Shown: positions 33,901 through 45,800 of the stretch, piece after piece
Numbering within the stretch: position 1 is the first letter of the stretch
Layout: the number at the start of each line of letters is the position of its first letter
From: Pseudo-nitzschia pungens
Taxonomy: Eukaryota > Bacillariophyta > Bacillariophyceae > Bacillariales > Bacillariaceae
Length of the DNA stretch: 64,000 nt
Assembly (NCBI GenBank): GCA_037355855.1
Contig: CM074761.1
Span: 1,302,001-1,366,000, forward strand
Direction: 5' to 3'
The notes under the pieces: generated by a model
The model's input: the letters and a program-made list of their open reading frames with translations, nothing else
The model's database searches: none
Told to the model about the DNA's origin: nothing
Translations under genes and position numbers: made by a program

Positions 33901-35301
33901 CTTCACGTTTCGCAGCCATGGCTTCCAATTCATTTTGTTTGATGCTCAGTTTGTCTCTCCTGAATCGCAAGGCCCATGTCGACTGCTGCTTCGTTGTTTC
34001 TTCTTCGATTTTCTTCTCCAAATAGGGCAGTTCTTGCTCGGTGGGGGCCGGCCGTTCGGCCATGGTGCCTGCGGTAGTTTTGAATCCCCCACCTTTCACG
34101 GTTTCCTTGATTCCTTCCTCCAGGTTGGTGCTGGTTGCGGCATTGTCCAACGACTTCACTGCGGACCCCGCAAACTCTTCTACGATGCCACCCGCCGTCA
34201 GAACTGTCCCGACAGCCACGGAACCGACAGTGGACTGGTGTAATGGAAACAATTGGGGAAAGCACATGGGAATCAAAACGAGAAAGAGAGAGAAAGAGAG
34301 ATCACGAATGATTAGTAGTACATTCAACAAATTAGAGCTTGGTTGATGGTTCCCGATTCGCAAGCTCGGTGCTACGCCTCGACTGCAATGCTTACCAGCA
34401 AAAGGTTGTTTTGAGACGTGTCCTGCTTCAACTTGGCCGCTTCGTTTTCGATGCGTTTTTGCTGTTCTTCGAGCGAGCGCTTTTCGTCGTCCAGCTTCTT
34501 CTGCCGCTGGCTCAGCACGTTTCGAGCTGCCGCCAATCCACCAAAGGCTACGGTCCCTACCGAGACCGGTGCCAGCAGACCCGATGTTCCAGAAATTGTC
34601 GACACAAGACCTTCGAGGCTCCCTGCTTGTGCTGCTTCCGCGGATGCCTCTGCTGCTACCTCTGTTACTGCCTCGCTCGCTCCCTCTGTTGCTGCCTCGC
34701 TCGCTGCTTCCGTTGCTGTCTCTGTTGTTATCTCACTCGATGCTTCCGTGGACACCTCCGTTGCTGTCTCGCTCGCTGCTTCCGTGGTTGTGGTTTCCGA
34801 CGCAGACCCTTCTGGTTGCTGCTCTACCTGTGGCTGTGGTGGGGCTGATGCCTCTGCGGATCCCTCTGCAAGGTCGGCATCCGCCATCGTTAGGGAAGGG
34901 GACATGAAATATTCGTTTCCCTGCACTCCGGACATGTCATTGGTTTCACCGTAGTATCCTTGGGAGTCCGCAGAAACCAAGTCATATGCGTAGCCGTATC
35001 CGTTGTCGTATTCCTGCCCATAGCCGTAACCCTGCTGTTGGCTGTAATCGAATCCGTAGCCATTTCCGTAGCCGTAATCGTTGCTGTCACCGTTCTCACC
35101 CATATAGAGACGAGAGGTGGCAGGGGAAGCTTTCGCTACAACAGATTCCAACTTTTTCAGGATGTCATTCTTGGGCAAGCCGCTGGGCGTGACTACCTTT
35201 GCGCTGGGCTTGGCGTTCTGGGATGGTGCCAAAAAGGCCTCTGTCGACGTCAACGATGCGGCGACAAGGAAGGAGGAAAACGCTACTGGATGAATCCTCA
35301 T
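30923..35301 (-). CDS. Gene C: plastid-type presequence, coiled coil, SPFG/ASPFG repeat protein
   Basis: Two exons, 35301-34396 and 34234-30923, give 1405 aa. Residues 1-22 are a signal peptide cleaved at TEA|FLAPS, and the following Ser/Lys-rich stretch ends TSRLYMGE: the clearest diatom plastid presequence in the window. A Tyr-Gly-rich segment (about 75-119), an Ala/Thr/Glu stretch (about 140-225), a Gly/Ala hydrophobic segment and a second one just after the intron follow. LPYLEKKI (about 370) starts a long coiled coil (about 378-734) rich in EAEAARIKA. A Gly/Ala membrane-like segment (about 785-809) precedes an FG region (about 918-1391) with ASPFG...SGSPPKKSEGSPPSK units and terminal KKSFSPFG units like those of gene A. 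It lacks GOLD and I29 domains. It probably acts in the plastid; the molecular role is unknown. Confidence 0.75.
34235..34395 (-). other. Intron of gene C (161 bp)
   Basis: The donor is TTGCTG|GTAAGC and the acceptor CATTACACCAG|TCC, phase 0. It separates two hydrophobic Gly/Ala segments, in a place comparable to intron 1 of gene A, which also ends just before a Gly/Ala hydrophobic segment. Confidence 0.8.
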
Positions 35302-36922
35302 TGTCTACGTCTTGGCAAGAGTTTCTATTCCCGAAAAATGAAAATCGTATGTAGATTTTTCCGTCAGGAAATCAAACGATACGCAATCAATCGGTCACAC
35401 AGGGGTATCTTTGTTGATCCCCTTTTCGAAAGAAAATTGATTTCAACTTTTGTGGGAATCAGGGAGACTTCTTTGCGGCACTTTGAGAGACGAGAATACA
35501 ACGATAAAGGCTGTTTCACACCTCTTCCGCTTCGCCGTACAGTATTATTAAAATGTGAGGGGAAATAGGAAACGAACTTAGATAAGGCCTTGCATGATGT
35601 GATGTTATCCGCTACGATATGTTGGTTGCAACTAAGAATACCAATACTCGTAGATTACTTACGGCATAGAAGATGAACCGATAACACTGACGACACAAAG
35701 ATCTTTTCTGTTCCAGCGTTTCAATTTGTTCGGTCAGCGAGGAAGGAATTGAATTGGTGCGTTGGGTGCAATCGCTTGCGTTCAAACTGGTACCAGTTTT
35801 GAATAATTACTTTTACTTGGTTGCCTCAATGGCCATCATCAGACGTAATACACAACCAAAAAAATGATCACGTCCACCAATCACATTTCAACACGAAGAA
35901 TCTCGCATACTTTTCGAGAGGGAAAACCATTCCGTCGGGTATTCAAACGCGCGATGGAACTAAGGTTACCACTGCCTACCTTGCCTCTACCTTGCTCGCA
36001 AGCCCGCGCTTGCGATCAAAAAGTACGTATGTGCCGAACTCTTGCAAGTCGAAGAATGCACCCATCAAAAACCTCAGATTTTCGATCAGACATACTTGTA
36101 CCGGTACGAGTGCTGGTAATTACTCGTAGTATGCCATACCTTACGGTACTTGTCCGTACCACGCTAATCTACCAATCCCAACACACCACGTTTGTTCATA
36201 AGCACGACCATCTCGCACAGGTTCGTGAATGAGTAGTACGACCTTTTACTGTAATTACTACTAGTAGAAAGTCTTAATCTTACTCTCAGCTTGCACTTGT
36301 ACCACTTCTTGTACAAGGAAGATAAAGGAGTTCGGAATCAGGATGTATGTTACTGAAAAGAAAAGTAGGATAGTAAGGTATCTTTTTGTGCTAGTAAAAC
36401 CTTAGTATTTACACTACCATGGCCCAGTTGAGGAGATCACTCTCCCATCCCTCCAGACAGGCACTACGTACTTGTACTGGCATGTCCTAAACTACGACCA
36501 TAATATTTTACTACTGGAACAAGTAATCAAAATGGAATACTCCTTATTTGGGCAACTGTAATATCATCGCATGCTTTCATAGTTCATTCTTTGCAAATTG
36601 TACTATCGATGAGGCCGCTAAAACATACCACTAACACTAAGCAACAACAAATAGAGCACACCTCTTCTACATAGCCCTCAAAATGTGTCTCTTTCGACGA
36701 TGTCCGCCTTGCTTCAAATCATTGGAAACACTGTTGGAACATAATAATGTCTGCGTAGTCTTTGTGATCCCAAGGCGACTCGGAGGAGGCAATTGAAAAA
36801 ATGATTCCTTTGTCGACACAACTCGGAATGCCAAGATGAGCAAAAAGGAAGAGAAGCCCGGTTTGGATGTTTGCGCCATGCTTCCTCCAGCTGTTTCGGT
36901 GACGATCTTGCCGAGACTTTCG
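35302..36922. other. Intergenic region, no gene seen
   Basis: About 1.6 kb. The part next to 35301 should be the promoter and 5' UTR of gene C; the rest includes the 3' side of the hydrolase gene. GTACCGGTACGAG words lie near 36110 and 36145. Short open frames show no codon bias. Confidence 0.5.
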
Positions 36923-38212
36923 CTATAGTTTGCTCGATAGCATTATTTGTTTGTTTGTCGTTCTTATCGGCGACGAGTTCGTCTGCTTCCCGCGGACACT
37001 GTCGTTCATTCGAACGATCCTTGAAATGCACCAATCATACACCTTGGACCGTGTGGCTTGGTTTTGACAGACGTAGTCGTGCCTCAACCCCGAGATCTTG
37101 GTTCTTTCTATCGACAATGGCAACACATTGTTCGATTGCAACGCCCCTATTTCTTCCCCGTGAACGGCGGGGCACCATTGATCATCATCGGCGTACAGGA
37201 TACAAATGAGACGTCGTTGCGATGCACCAGACCGAAATTTGGTATCCTCGGGGGTTTCACCCCGGAACAAGACTGGTTTGCGCGACGATAGCAGACACAG
37301 GGCGGTCGTGTCGATTTCGTTCGGAATGTCCCTGATTTCCTCTGTCCCCAGCTCGAAAAAGTAGCGCGGGTACAGTGGATCACGCAGTATCTTGCTCGTG
37401 ACATTTGCTATGCTTTCGCCGTTGCTGCTCCCATCTTCGTTTTCGCTTTCGTTGCTGTCCCCCTGGAGGCTTTTCCGTATCAAGCCACGAACGACATCCT
37501 CCGGTATGAATCTCAACGTTCGAGAAACCTTTGTTCCGAGCGAAACCAAATACTCCGGATAGCATCCACCAAAGTTCAGTTTCTTTCGTTCCATCGACAA
37601 CGCAGGATTCGTTCGTATGTAGGGCATCAAAAACAAAAATCCCGTTGTGCGTTCCAAGATATCGGGACGGAGGACGCACATTCGTTGAACAACGTGACAC
37701 CCAAACGAATGCCCCACAAAGATAAATCTCGGGTTGGTTTCGAATCGACAAACGCGTTGATTGCTGTTTTCCTTGTGACGGCTTTCCTCTGTTGTAGAAG
37801 ACAGCAAACTGTCTATGAAAGCGATTTTGTGCAGTACTTGACCTTCTACGGTCCACGAAATGAGAGGACTGGCACTCCCAGTCTCGTCTTGGTCGATTCG
37901 AAAGGGGCCGGGTTGATCTTCGCGATCAGAGTTATCGTTGTCGTCGCCACCATTGCTGGTGCCATTTGCCTTCAATCCATGCCCGGCATGGGACAAGGAG
38001 CGGATGCAATACCCCGGACCGAGTCCTGACAAAATAGCTACAAAATCAAAATGGTACCAATCGTGCTGTCCAGGATTTCCGGGAACCCAAACAATTATGG
38101 TGTGCAAGAGTGTGTCGCAACGGTGATCTAGTTTCGGATCCACACTGACGACATCGGTGGGCCATCCTAGGAGGCTCACCGTGCGTCGTCGTTTCACGAA
38201 TCTCTGTGCCAT
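36923..38212 (-). CDS. Lipid-droplet-associated hydrolase (LDAH/C2orf43 family)
   Basis: Single exon, 429 aa from an ATG. This alpha/beta-hydrolase has the family's VWVPGNPG motif (41-48; the oxyanion-hole region), a GHSFG nucleophile elbow with Ser169, a later acidic site in YADDDQWCP (Asp342-344) and a final His378 in LRHDYV, in the order and spacing expected of a Ser-Asp-His triad. LDAH proteins bind lipid droplets and are reported to influence sterol ester or triacylglycerol turnover, though their substrate is debated. Inserts rich in Asp/Asn (about 87-112) and Ser/Glu (about 250-270) are absent from typical, shorter (about 325 aa) animal homologues. No signal peptide is present. The 3' end might be extended by an unrecognised exon. 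Confidence 0.8.
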   Translation of the reverse strand: MAQRFVKRRRTVSLLGWPTDVVSVDPKLDHRCDTLLHTIIVWVPGNPGQHDWYHFDFVAILSGLGPGYCIRSLSHAGHGLKANGTSNGGDDNDNSDREDQPGPFRIDQDETGSASPLISWTVEGQVLHKIAFIDSLLSSTTEESRHKENSNQRVCRFETNPRFIFVGHSFGCHVVQRMCVLRPDILERTTGFLFLMPYIRTNPALSMERKKLNFGGCYPEYLVSLGTKVSRTLRFIPEDVVRGLIRKSLQGDSNESENEDGSSNGESIANVTSKILRDPLYPRYFFELGTEEIRDIPNEIDTTALCLLSSRKPVLFRGETPEDTKFRSGASQRRLICILYADDDQWCPAVHGEEIGALQSNNVLPLSIERTKISGLRHDYVCQNQATRSKVYDWCISRIVRMNDSVRGKQTNSSPIRTTNKQIMLSSKL

Positions 38213-39839
38213 CTTTGAGATTGCAACTTGTCGCTTTTAGGCTTTCTTTCGACTGAATCTCACCAAACATCCCTCCTTGTGACAGTCGACCCTAGATTTT
38301 TACTCGTTTGTCGCAATGATTTTCAATGCTAAGGTTTTTGTACCGTAGGATTACGACACGATAACTTACGGTACGTGAAGAGCACGAAATAATGAAATAC
38401 GCCTTCGTGTGGCAACACTCGGACTCGTTCGCTCTTGGATGCAGTGCATACTGAATACAGCCCTTGCACGTCCGCAGTACAGCTCTCAGCTAGGACATAG
38501 GACACTGAACACCCCCGTACAGGCGCAGATGTGAGATCATGACTGACCGCTCTGTTGTGTGTAGTAAGATTAGCTAATCTTACCATTATTACGAAGTAAG
38601 GTTTACGGCTCTTGTGGCAGGTTAAGTGATATCCTTCGTACTACTAGTAACCTTACCGGTAGTAGTATTAGTCAGTAGTAAATTAAAAAAAGCAAGAGCA
38701 ATTACAGCAGCATCTAACACCAGCAGTGACAAAGGACGAAGGATCAATTTTGGTCACATCATCAACTCTAATTCATGGCAGCAAGAGCGAATGCACTACT
38801 AGTAGTAGAGGATCATGTCAATCATACTAGATCCTGGCATCCCATGCCAACATCATACTACTAGTGCGTAGTACTAGTAGAGCAACAAATTATTCTTCTT
38901 GATTGAGAGGAGGAGCGCAAGAATTGCTATGATGTAGTGTCAGGTAGCTACACTACTAGTACGTCCGCACACGACACCAAGCATCGGAGGTTGAACTTCG
39001 AACACTGTCATAGCGTCGTTGTTTTCTGCAGCTTTACCACGTCCTGACCGGTCGGGTTGTTGTAGTAAGACTTACGAAGTGTTCCTACCTCTCCCACCAT
39101 GGCAAATTGAGACACTTGTTGCACACGCGGTCGCACACCCCACTGCTCCAGCAGCGACTTCGCTGGTCTGTCAATGCGTGTTTATTTTCTCTACTACTAC
39201 TAGTACTAGTACTAGTATCTACTACTAGTAGTATTATATTCTTCGTGCGAAATATCAGACCCAACCACAACAGGTCACGTACGTGTACCACTAGAGTGTT
39301 TGTACGCAACACAACACCACAAATTGGTAAGGTTAGTTGGTGGTCAGATAGTAAGATGAACTCCGGGCAACTTTTAGTCACATCAGATTTGGTTTAATAC
39401 TCAAAGATGAGTTCCAGGTCGATCATATGCCACGGAATCATATGACAATAACTTCTCTGGGATGAAGCAGCACTTACGGGATGGGAGATAGTAGAGACAC
39501 TACCATCACTTCTTAACCCTAATTACTCTCTGACGAAAACAAATATAAGAGTAATTGACACTTGTAGATCTGACACTACACTTTCTCAGACATTGAGATA
39601 GAACAATACAAATTGCATCTTTCAGAACGTTAGGTCACTTGAAAAGTTATGCACCATCACACCAGAAGACAACATTAAATAAATGAACTTGGTTGCTTTA
39701 AGACAGTGTATTGACTACGAGTGCCGATTGATCATCAAATCGCAAGAGACATTTTCTTGCTCTTCTATTTTGTTAATTGCATGTACATGAGAAAGATCAA
39801 TTAACGAACACATCAAAATCTTAGATACTCTGAATAGAA
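38213..39839. other. Intergenic region with ACTAGT clusters
   Basis: About 1.6 kb without genes. From about 38640 to 39240 it is studded with ACTAGT/TACTAG words, including a long run at about 39191-39233. GTAC and AAGGTTA words occur near 38340-38370 and 38575-38660. Confidence 0.6.
38790..39240. repeat. ACTAGT-rich repeat cluster 1
   Basis: Interrupted runs of the self-complementary hexamer ACTAGT and its shift TACTAG, separated by unique DNA. The longest run is at about 39191-39233. A similar cluster lies at 62110-62660. Confidence 0.7.
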
Positions 39840-42800
39840 TTAAACTCCGCTAGTCTCCATTTTTGCTATTAACGCATTCCAGCGCCTTTCTTCGTCCTTC
39901 AACGAATCGATTTCTTTAGTTTTCATTTCAATTTGAGCTTGCAGCATCTCAACCTCATGTTCTAGATCAGTCGATTTGGATGCACTAGTCATCTTTATCA
40001 AGTCTTCTTCGACAGCGCGCAAACAGGATTCTGTTCGAAGTTCTCTTGCCTTGGCCAACAATTCCTTGCTTGGTGACGTGACCTTGATATCATAGCTAAC
40101 AACAACCTTTTCCAGCAAAGTTGACTGGTTATTTTCGAACTTAAACTGCAAAGTGCATGGAGCACAAGCAGCGCCTACTAACACAGTGTCTCTGAGCAAG
40201 TCCTGACCCTTTCCCGAGTGTTTTGTAAACGGAACAAGTTTCTTATTTATGGCAAAAGATAGAATTAGACTTTGAATTCACGTATTGTTTTTCTGCCACG
40301 TGCAATTGTTGGTCCAAAATTTTCATTTCTTACCTTGACATCTATCGGATAGCCCTTATCAGGTACCACGAGAAGCCCAAAGTCAAATTCACTTGCTTTT
40401 TTTCTGATTGAGAATTCTACAAACGTACCAGGTGTAGTTACTCTGACAGGAACAGATAGAGCTCTCCCAACGTACACGCTTACGTTACTTTTCTTGTGGA
40501 GGTATTCCTTGCTTCCCTTATAGTCTGACAATGGAAACCCACAAACTTCTTTCAGCATTTTTGATGTATACGCAAGCGTTTCAGGCGAAGGCTTGTAAGA
40601 CCCATCTGTTTTCATTATTGCCTCAGCTACCTCCTTTTGCTGTCTGGTTAATCCGGTTTGGTCATCCAAACGTTTTTGAATCTGCAGAGACGTTTCTGCT
40701 CGCTTTCGTACAGGATCTTCCTTAAAAGCCTCAGGCGTTGTTTTCCTTCGTCCAGAATTTAAGTTGTGATCAGCAGTTAGTGCTTCACTCCGAATCGATT
40801 TCTGTTTTGATCGTTGCCTTGCTTGAGCTTCAAGTTGCTTTCTTTTCTTATCTTTTTCCTCGGTATCGGACGCATAATTTACACGTCCTCTTTCGTCAGC
40901 TTTTTGCGATGAGAAAAAGTCTGGACTTCCAATATGATCGCGATTGCTTGGCTCTTGAATTCGTTCCTGAGTCCTTGGCTCTTTATCTTCTATTCCACCC
41001 CGTTGAAAGTCATTCAAACTATCGCCGTTGTTTGATTCGTCATCATCTTTCATAATATCAGTACCGTCATCTTTAGCGACTACATCAATTATTTGAGCTT
41101 CAGATTCTACCCCATAAAAGGATCTGCTATCCATACCGTTGTTTGGTTGGCGGGAATTGCGCGGAGACATACTTGGATCGGACTTATACTGCGCTTGCTT
41201 CTTAGCGAGATTTTCCAGTTGCTCCAACCTAGCTCTACTGCCTCGTAAACCCTCATCTTCAGACATGGTCTGATTACGTTTAAAGACGCTTTCCTGACGT
41301 TGTGTTTTCTTTTTTGTCCCCATAAGCGATTCTTTTTTACTTGGTGATTGACGGAACGTTCGAACTTGTTCTTGCATTTTTTCTTCATTCGAAGGCATGC
41401 CGGATGATTGAAATTGGCTTCCTTGGTCTTGCAGCTGATCCTTTCTTAGAGAACGCATTTTCTCATTTTTTGAAGGTACCGAATTATCTTTCCGACCTCT
41501 ATTTTCACCGACATTTTCTTTTGGTGTGTTGTCAGATTTTTGGAACAACCTCGTTTGCTCTTTACTTTGGTTTTTCGGTTCAAAATGGTCCTTTTGCTCC
41601 CTTCTTTTTTCATTGGCATGTCTTCTGTCATACTCAAATCGTGCCTGTTCTCTTGCAAGTTTTTGCAGTCGTTCCATTCTAGGTTTTTCTTGAATGCTTT
41701 TTTCTTCTTTCGAAAGTCCACGAGAGTCAATTTCGAAACGCGCTTGCTCTCTTGCCAACCGTTGAATTTCTTTCATTCGTTGTTTCTCTTTTAGGTCTTC
41801 TTCACTCATTTCGGAGAAATAATCCCCTTTCGCATTAATTGGACCTTCATTGATATGGGATTTCTCCTGTAGTCTCAACTCTTTCTGCAACTGAGATTTC
41901 CTTGCGGTCTCTCTTCTTTCTCTCTGCAGTCGAGCCATCTCTTGCTTTTCTTCCTCCAGGCGGGCCATCTCTTGTGCAATAATGCGTCTCTTCTCTTCTA
42001 TGTCAGCTCTTTCTTCAGCAAGCTTCTTCCTTTCGTCATCTGCAACAACGCGTCTTTTCTCTTCTATTTCAGCTCTTTGTTCAAACTTCCTATCTTCGTA
42101 CTCACTAGCAGCTTGTTGTTCTGGCTTGAAATTTACGGTTTCTTTCTTCTTTTGTTCTTCGCCCTTCGATGGCGCATTGGCAGTAGTAGATCTTTGCTTT
42201 CGTTCGTATTCTTCCAGTCGTCTCGCTTGTTCAATTTGCATTCGCTCGTACATATCGTTTTGGGGCTTCGAAGCTAGTTTTGGTTTGATTCGGAAATCAG
42301 TAGCGTCCGGTTCATCAACAGATAGCGAGCCCGCCATTGCGCGCTCAAGATCATTGTTGTTTGATGAATCCTCCCAATCCCAATCAGGTGTCTCGGTATC
42401 AGAACCCGTAGTTGGACTACTTTCTGATATAGTGCGAAAACGAGAATACTCCACATTGCTGTCAGTGTATTGCTCAGTTTCACTTAATTCCGATGGCCCA
42501 TCGAATTGGGTAAAACGGGGCTCGCCCATCTCTTTCGCGTTTTTAGGTTGAGTAGGCGAGACAACGAATGCAGGTTTATTAGCCGTACTACCGAAAGGAG
42601 TAAAGCCCTTCTTGAGAGAGGTGTTTTCTTTTCCTACCGGTACCGTCGGCGAAGTAGGTGGTGGATTACCAAAAGGAGTAAAGCTTTTCTTTGGACCGGT
42701 GAATTTTTGCACATCCTTTGGCATCGTAGATCGTTCAACCAACAGAGATTCATTTGGTTTTGGTAAACTAGATGGTGGACTACCAAAAGGAGTAAAGCTC

Positions 42801-45800
42801 TTCTTTGTACCGCTGATCTTTTGACCACCGTCAAGTTGAGCCCCTTTTTTCAAACTAGATGGTCTACCAAAGGGAGAAGATTTGGACTGCGGTAAGGTGG
42901 ACGGTTCATTGCCAAACGGAGTGTTCCTTGTCTTTGGAGTACCAAAAGTAGGAACTCCCGTCTCTGGATCATTTCCATTTTGCGCGGCCTTTGAGAAAGT
43001 GGACGGTCCAGTGCCAAAAGAAGTATTACCGTTGATCCGACTGCCCTTTTTGAAAGACGATGGTCCATTTCCAAAAGGAGAAGAGCCTATCTGTGAAGTG
43101 CTAAAAGTGGGAGCTTCCGTCTCCGGACTGTTGTTGGTAATACTGCCTTTCTTGAAAGCCAACGGACCAGTGCCGAAAGGAGAAAAGCCTTTCTTCGGAG
43201 CACCAAAAGTAGGAGCTCCCGCCGTTGAACTACCATCGATCTGGCTGCCCTTTTTGAAAGCCGACGGTCCAGTGCCGAAAGAAGCAGAGTCTGTCTTCGG
43301 ATTACCAAAAGTAGGAGCTCCCGTCGTTGGACTACTATTGAGTTGACCTTCCTTTTCGAAAGCTGACGGTCCAGTACCAAAAGGAGGCGATTCTATGTTG
43401 GATGGATCAGTGAATTGACTGCCTTTTTTTCCGAAAGGAGGAGGCCCTATCTTCGGCGTATCACTAAATTGACCACCTTTTTTGAAGGTTGATGGCCCGC
43501 TACCAAAACGAGAAGAGTCTGTCTTTTGAGGATTATTCAATTGACCAGACGAGGCAGTGCCAAACGGAGAATTACCTTGCTTTGGAGCACCAAAAGTAGG
43601 AGTTCCGGTATCTGGATCTGCTGGCACGGTTTTTGAGAACGTGGACGATCCACTACCTAACGTAGAAGAGCCTGCTTTGGGTGCGTCACTGAATTGACCG
43701 CCCTTTTTGAAACTTGACGGACCACTACCAAAAGGAGAAGATCCTCTTTTTCGAGTACCATCGAATTGACCGGATGGCAAGGTGGTTGGAGGAGGAGCTC
43801 CCTTCTTGTCGTCGTTGCCTGTTTGCACCCCCTTTGAGAAAGTGGACGATCCATTACCAAAAGGAGAAGAGTTTGTCTTGGATACATCACTGAATTGACC
43901 TCCCTTTTTGAAAGTTGGGGGCCTACTACCAAAAGGCGAATAGCCTACCTTTGAACTATTATTGAGTTGACCGCCTCTTTTGAACCCTTGTGCTCCACCT
44001 GAGGGCGAATATTTTGACTCTGGCAAAGTAGATGGCCGATTAGAAAAAGAAGCATGACCTGCCTTCGAGGTTCTATTGAGTTGACTATCATCTAACCGAG
44101 TCGATGGCCCACTACCACCAAAAGAAGGACCGCTGGTCTTTGAACTGCTTTTGAGTTGACCCCCCTTTTTGAAAGCAGATGGTCCAGTTCCAAAGGAAGA
44201 AGATGAAGAAAAAGAGGAACCTGCTTTGGGATCACTGCTCTTTTGCGCAGTCTTCGGGAAAGTTGATGCCCCAGTGCCAAAAGGAGAAGATCCTGACTTC
44301 GGTGTACCAAAAGGAGGATTTCCGTTCTTTGAACTGCTGCTGGCATTGCTCCTCTTTTTGAAGGCAGATGGCCCGGTTCCAAAAGAAGAAGATGATGAAA
44401 AAGAGGAACCTGCTTTGGGATCACTGCTCTTTTTCACGCCCTTTGGGAAAGTAGAGGCTCCAGTGCCAAAAGGAGAAGATCCTGACTTCGGTGTACCAAA
44501 AGGAGGATTTCCGTTCTTTGAACTGCTGCTGATTTTGCTACCCTTTTTGAAAGCAGATGGTCCAGTTCCAAAGGAAGAAGATGAAGAAAAAGAGGAACCT
44601 GCTTTGGGATCACTGCTCTTTTGCGCAGTCTTCGGGAAAGTTGATGCCCCAGTGCCAAAAGGAGAAGATCCTGACTTCGGTGTACCAAAAGGAGGATTTC
44701 CGTTCTTTGAACTGCTGCTGATGTTGCTACCCTTTTTGAAAGCAGATGGCCCGGTTCCAAAGGAAGAAGATGAAGAAAAAGAGGAACCTGCTTTGGGATC
44801 ACTGCTCTTTTTCACGCCCTTTGGGAAAGTAGAGGCTCCAGTGCCAAAAGGAGAAGATCCTGACTTCGGTGTACCAAAAGGAGGATTTCCGTTCTTTGAA
44901 CTGCTGCTGATGTTGCTACCCTTTTTGAAAGCAGATGGCCCGGTTCCAAAGGAAGAAGATGAAGAAAAAGAGGAACCTGCTTTGGGATCACTGCTCTTTT
45001 GCGCAGTCTTCGGGAAAGTCGATGCCCCAGTGCCAAAAGGAGAAGATCCTGACTTCGGTGTACCAAAAGGAGGATTTCCGTTCTTTGAACTGCTGCTGAT
45101 GTTGCTACCCTTTTTGAAAGCAGATGGCCCGGTTCCAAAGGAAGAAGATGAAGAAAAAGAGGAACCTGCTTTGGGATCACTGCTCTTTTTCACGCCCTTT
45201 GGGAAAGTAGAGGCTCCAGTGCCAAAAGGAGAAGATCCTGACTTCGGTGTACCAAAAGGAGGATTTCCGTTCTTTGAACTGCTGCTGATGTTGCTACCCT
45301 TTTTGAAAGCAGATGGCCCGGTTCCAAAGGAAGAAGATGAAGAAAAAGAGGAGCTTGCTTTAGGCTCATTGCTCTTTTTCACGGCCTTTGGGAAAGTTGA
45401 TGCCCCAGTGCCAAAAGGAGAAGATCCTGCCTTTGGCATACCAAAAGGAGGATTTCCCTCCTCTGAACTACTGTTGAGTTGACCTCCATTTTTGAAAGCA
45501 GATGGTCCAGTTTCGAAAGGAAAAGAACCATTTTTCTGAGCACCAACAGTTGAACCGCCTGTTTCGAAATCATCGCTCTTTTGCACGGTCTTCGAAAAAG
45601 ATGGTCCATTGCCAAAAGGCGGTGAAGCTGTTTTCATCGTTGATTCGCTATACGTCCCAGACTCGTAGTCCTTATCAACCGATCCGTCGATCCAAGTAGA
45701 ACCCGCATCCTGTGACGATGCCTGGGTGTTTTTGGTGTCGTAGTTTGCAGCGGAAGCGTACATGTCGGTGTCACGATTTGAGATCGGGGAATCACCATTC

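Noticed and set aside
36714..37034. Overlapping frame at the 3' end of the LDAH-type gene
   Set aside because: It is in a different frame without splice signals, and the hydrolase already has its complete catalytic set upstream.
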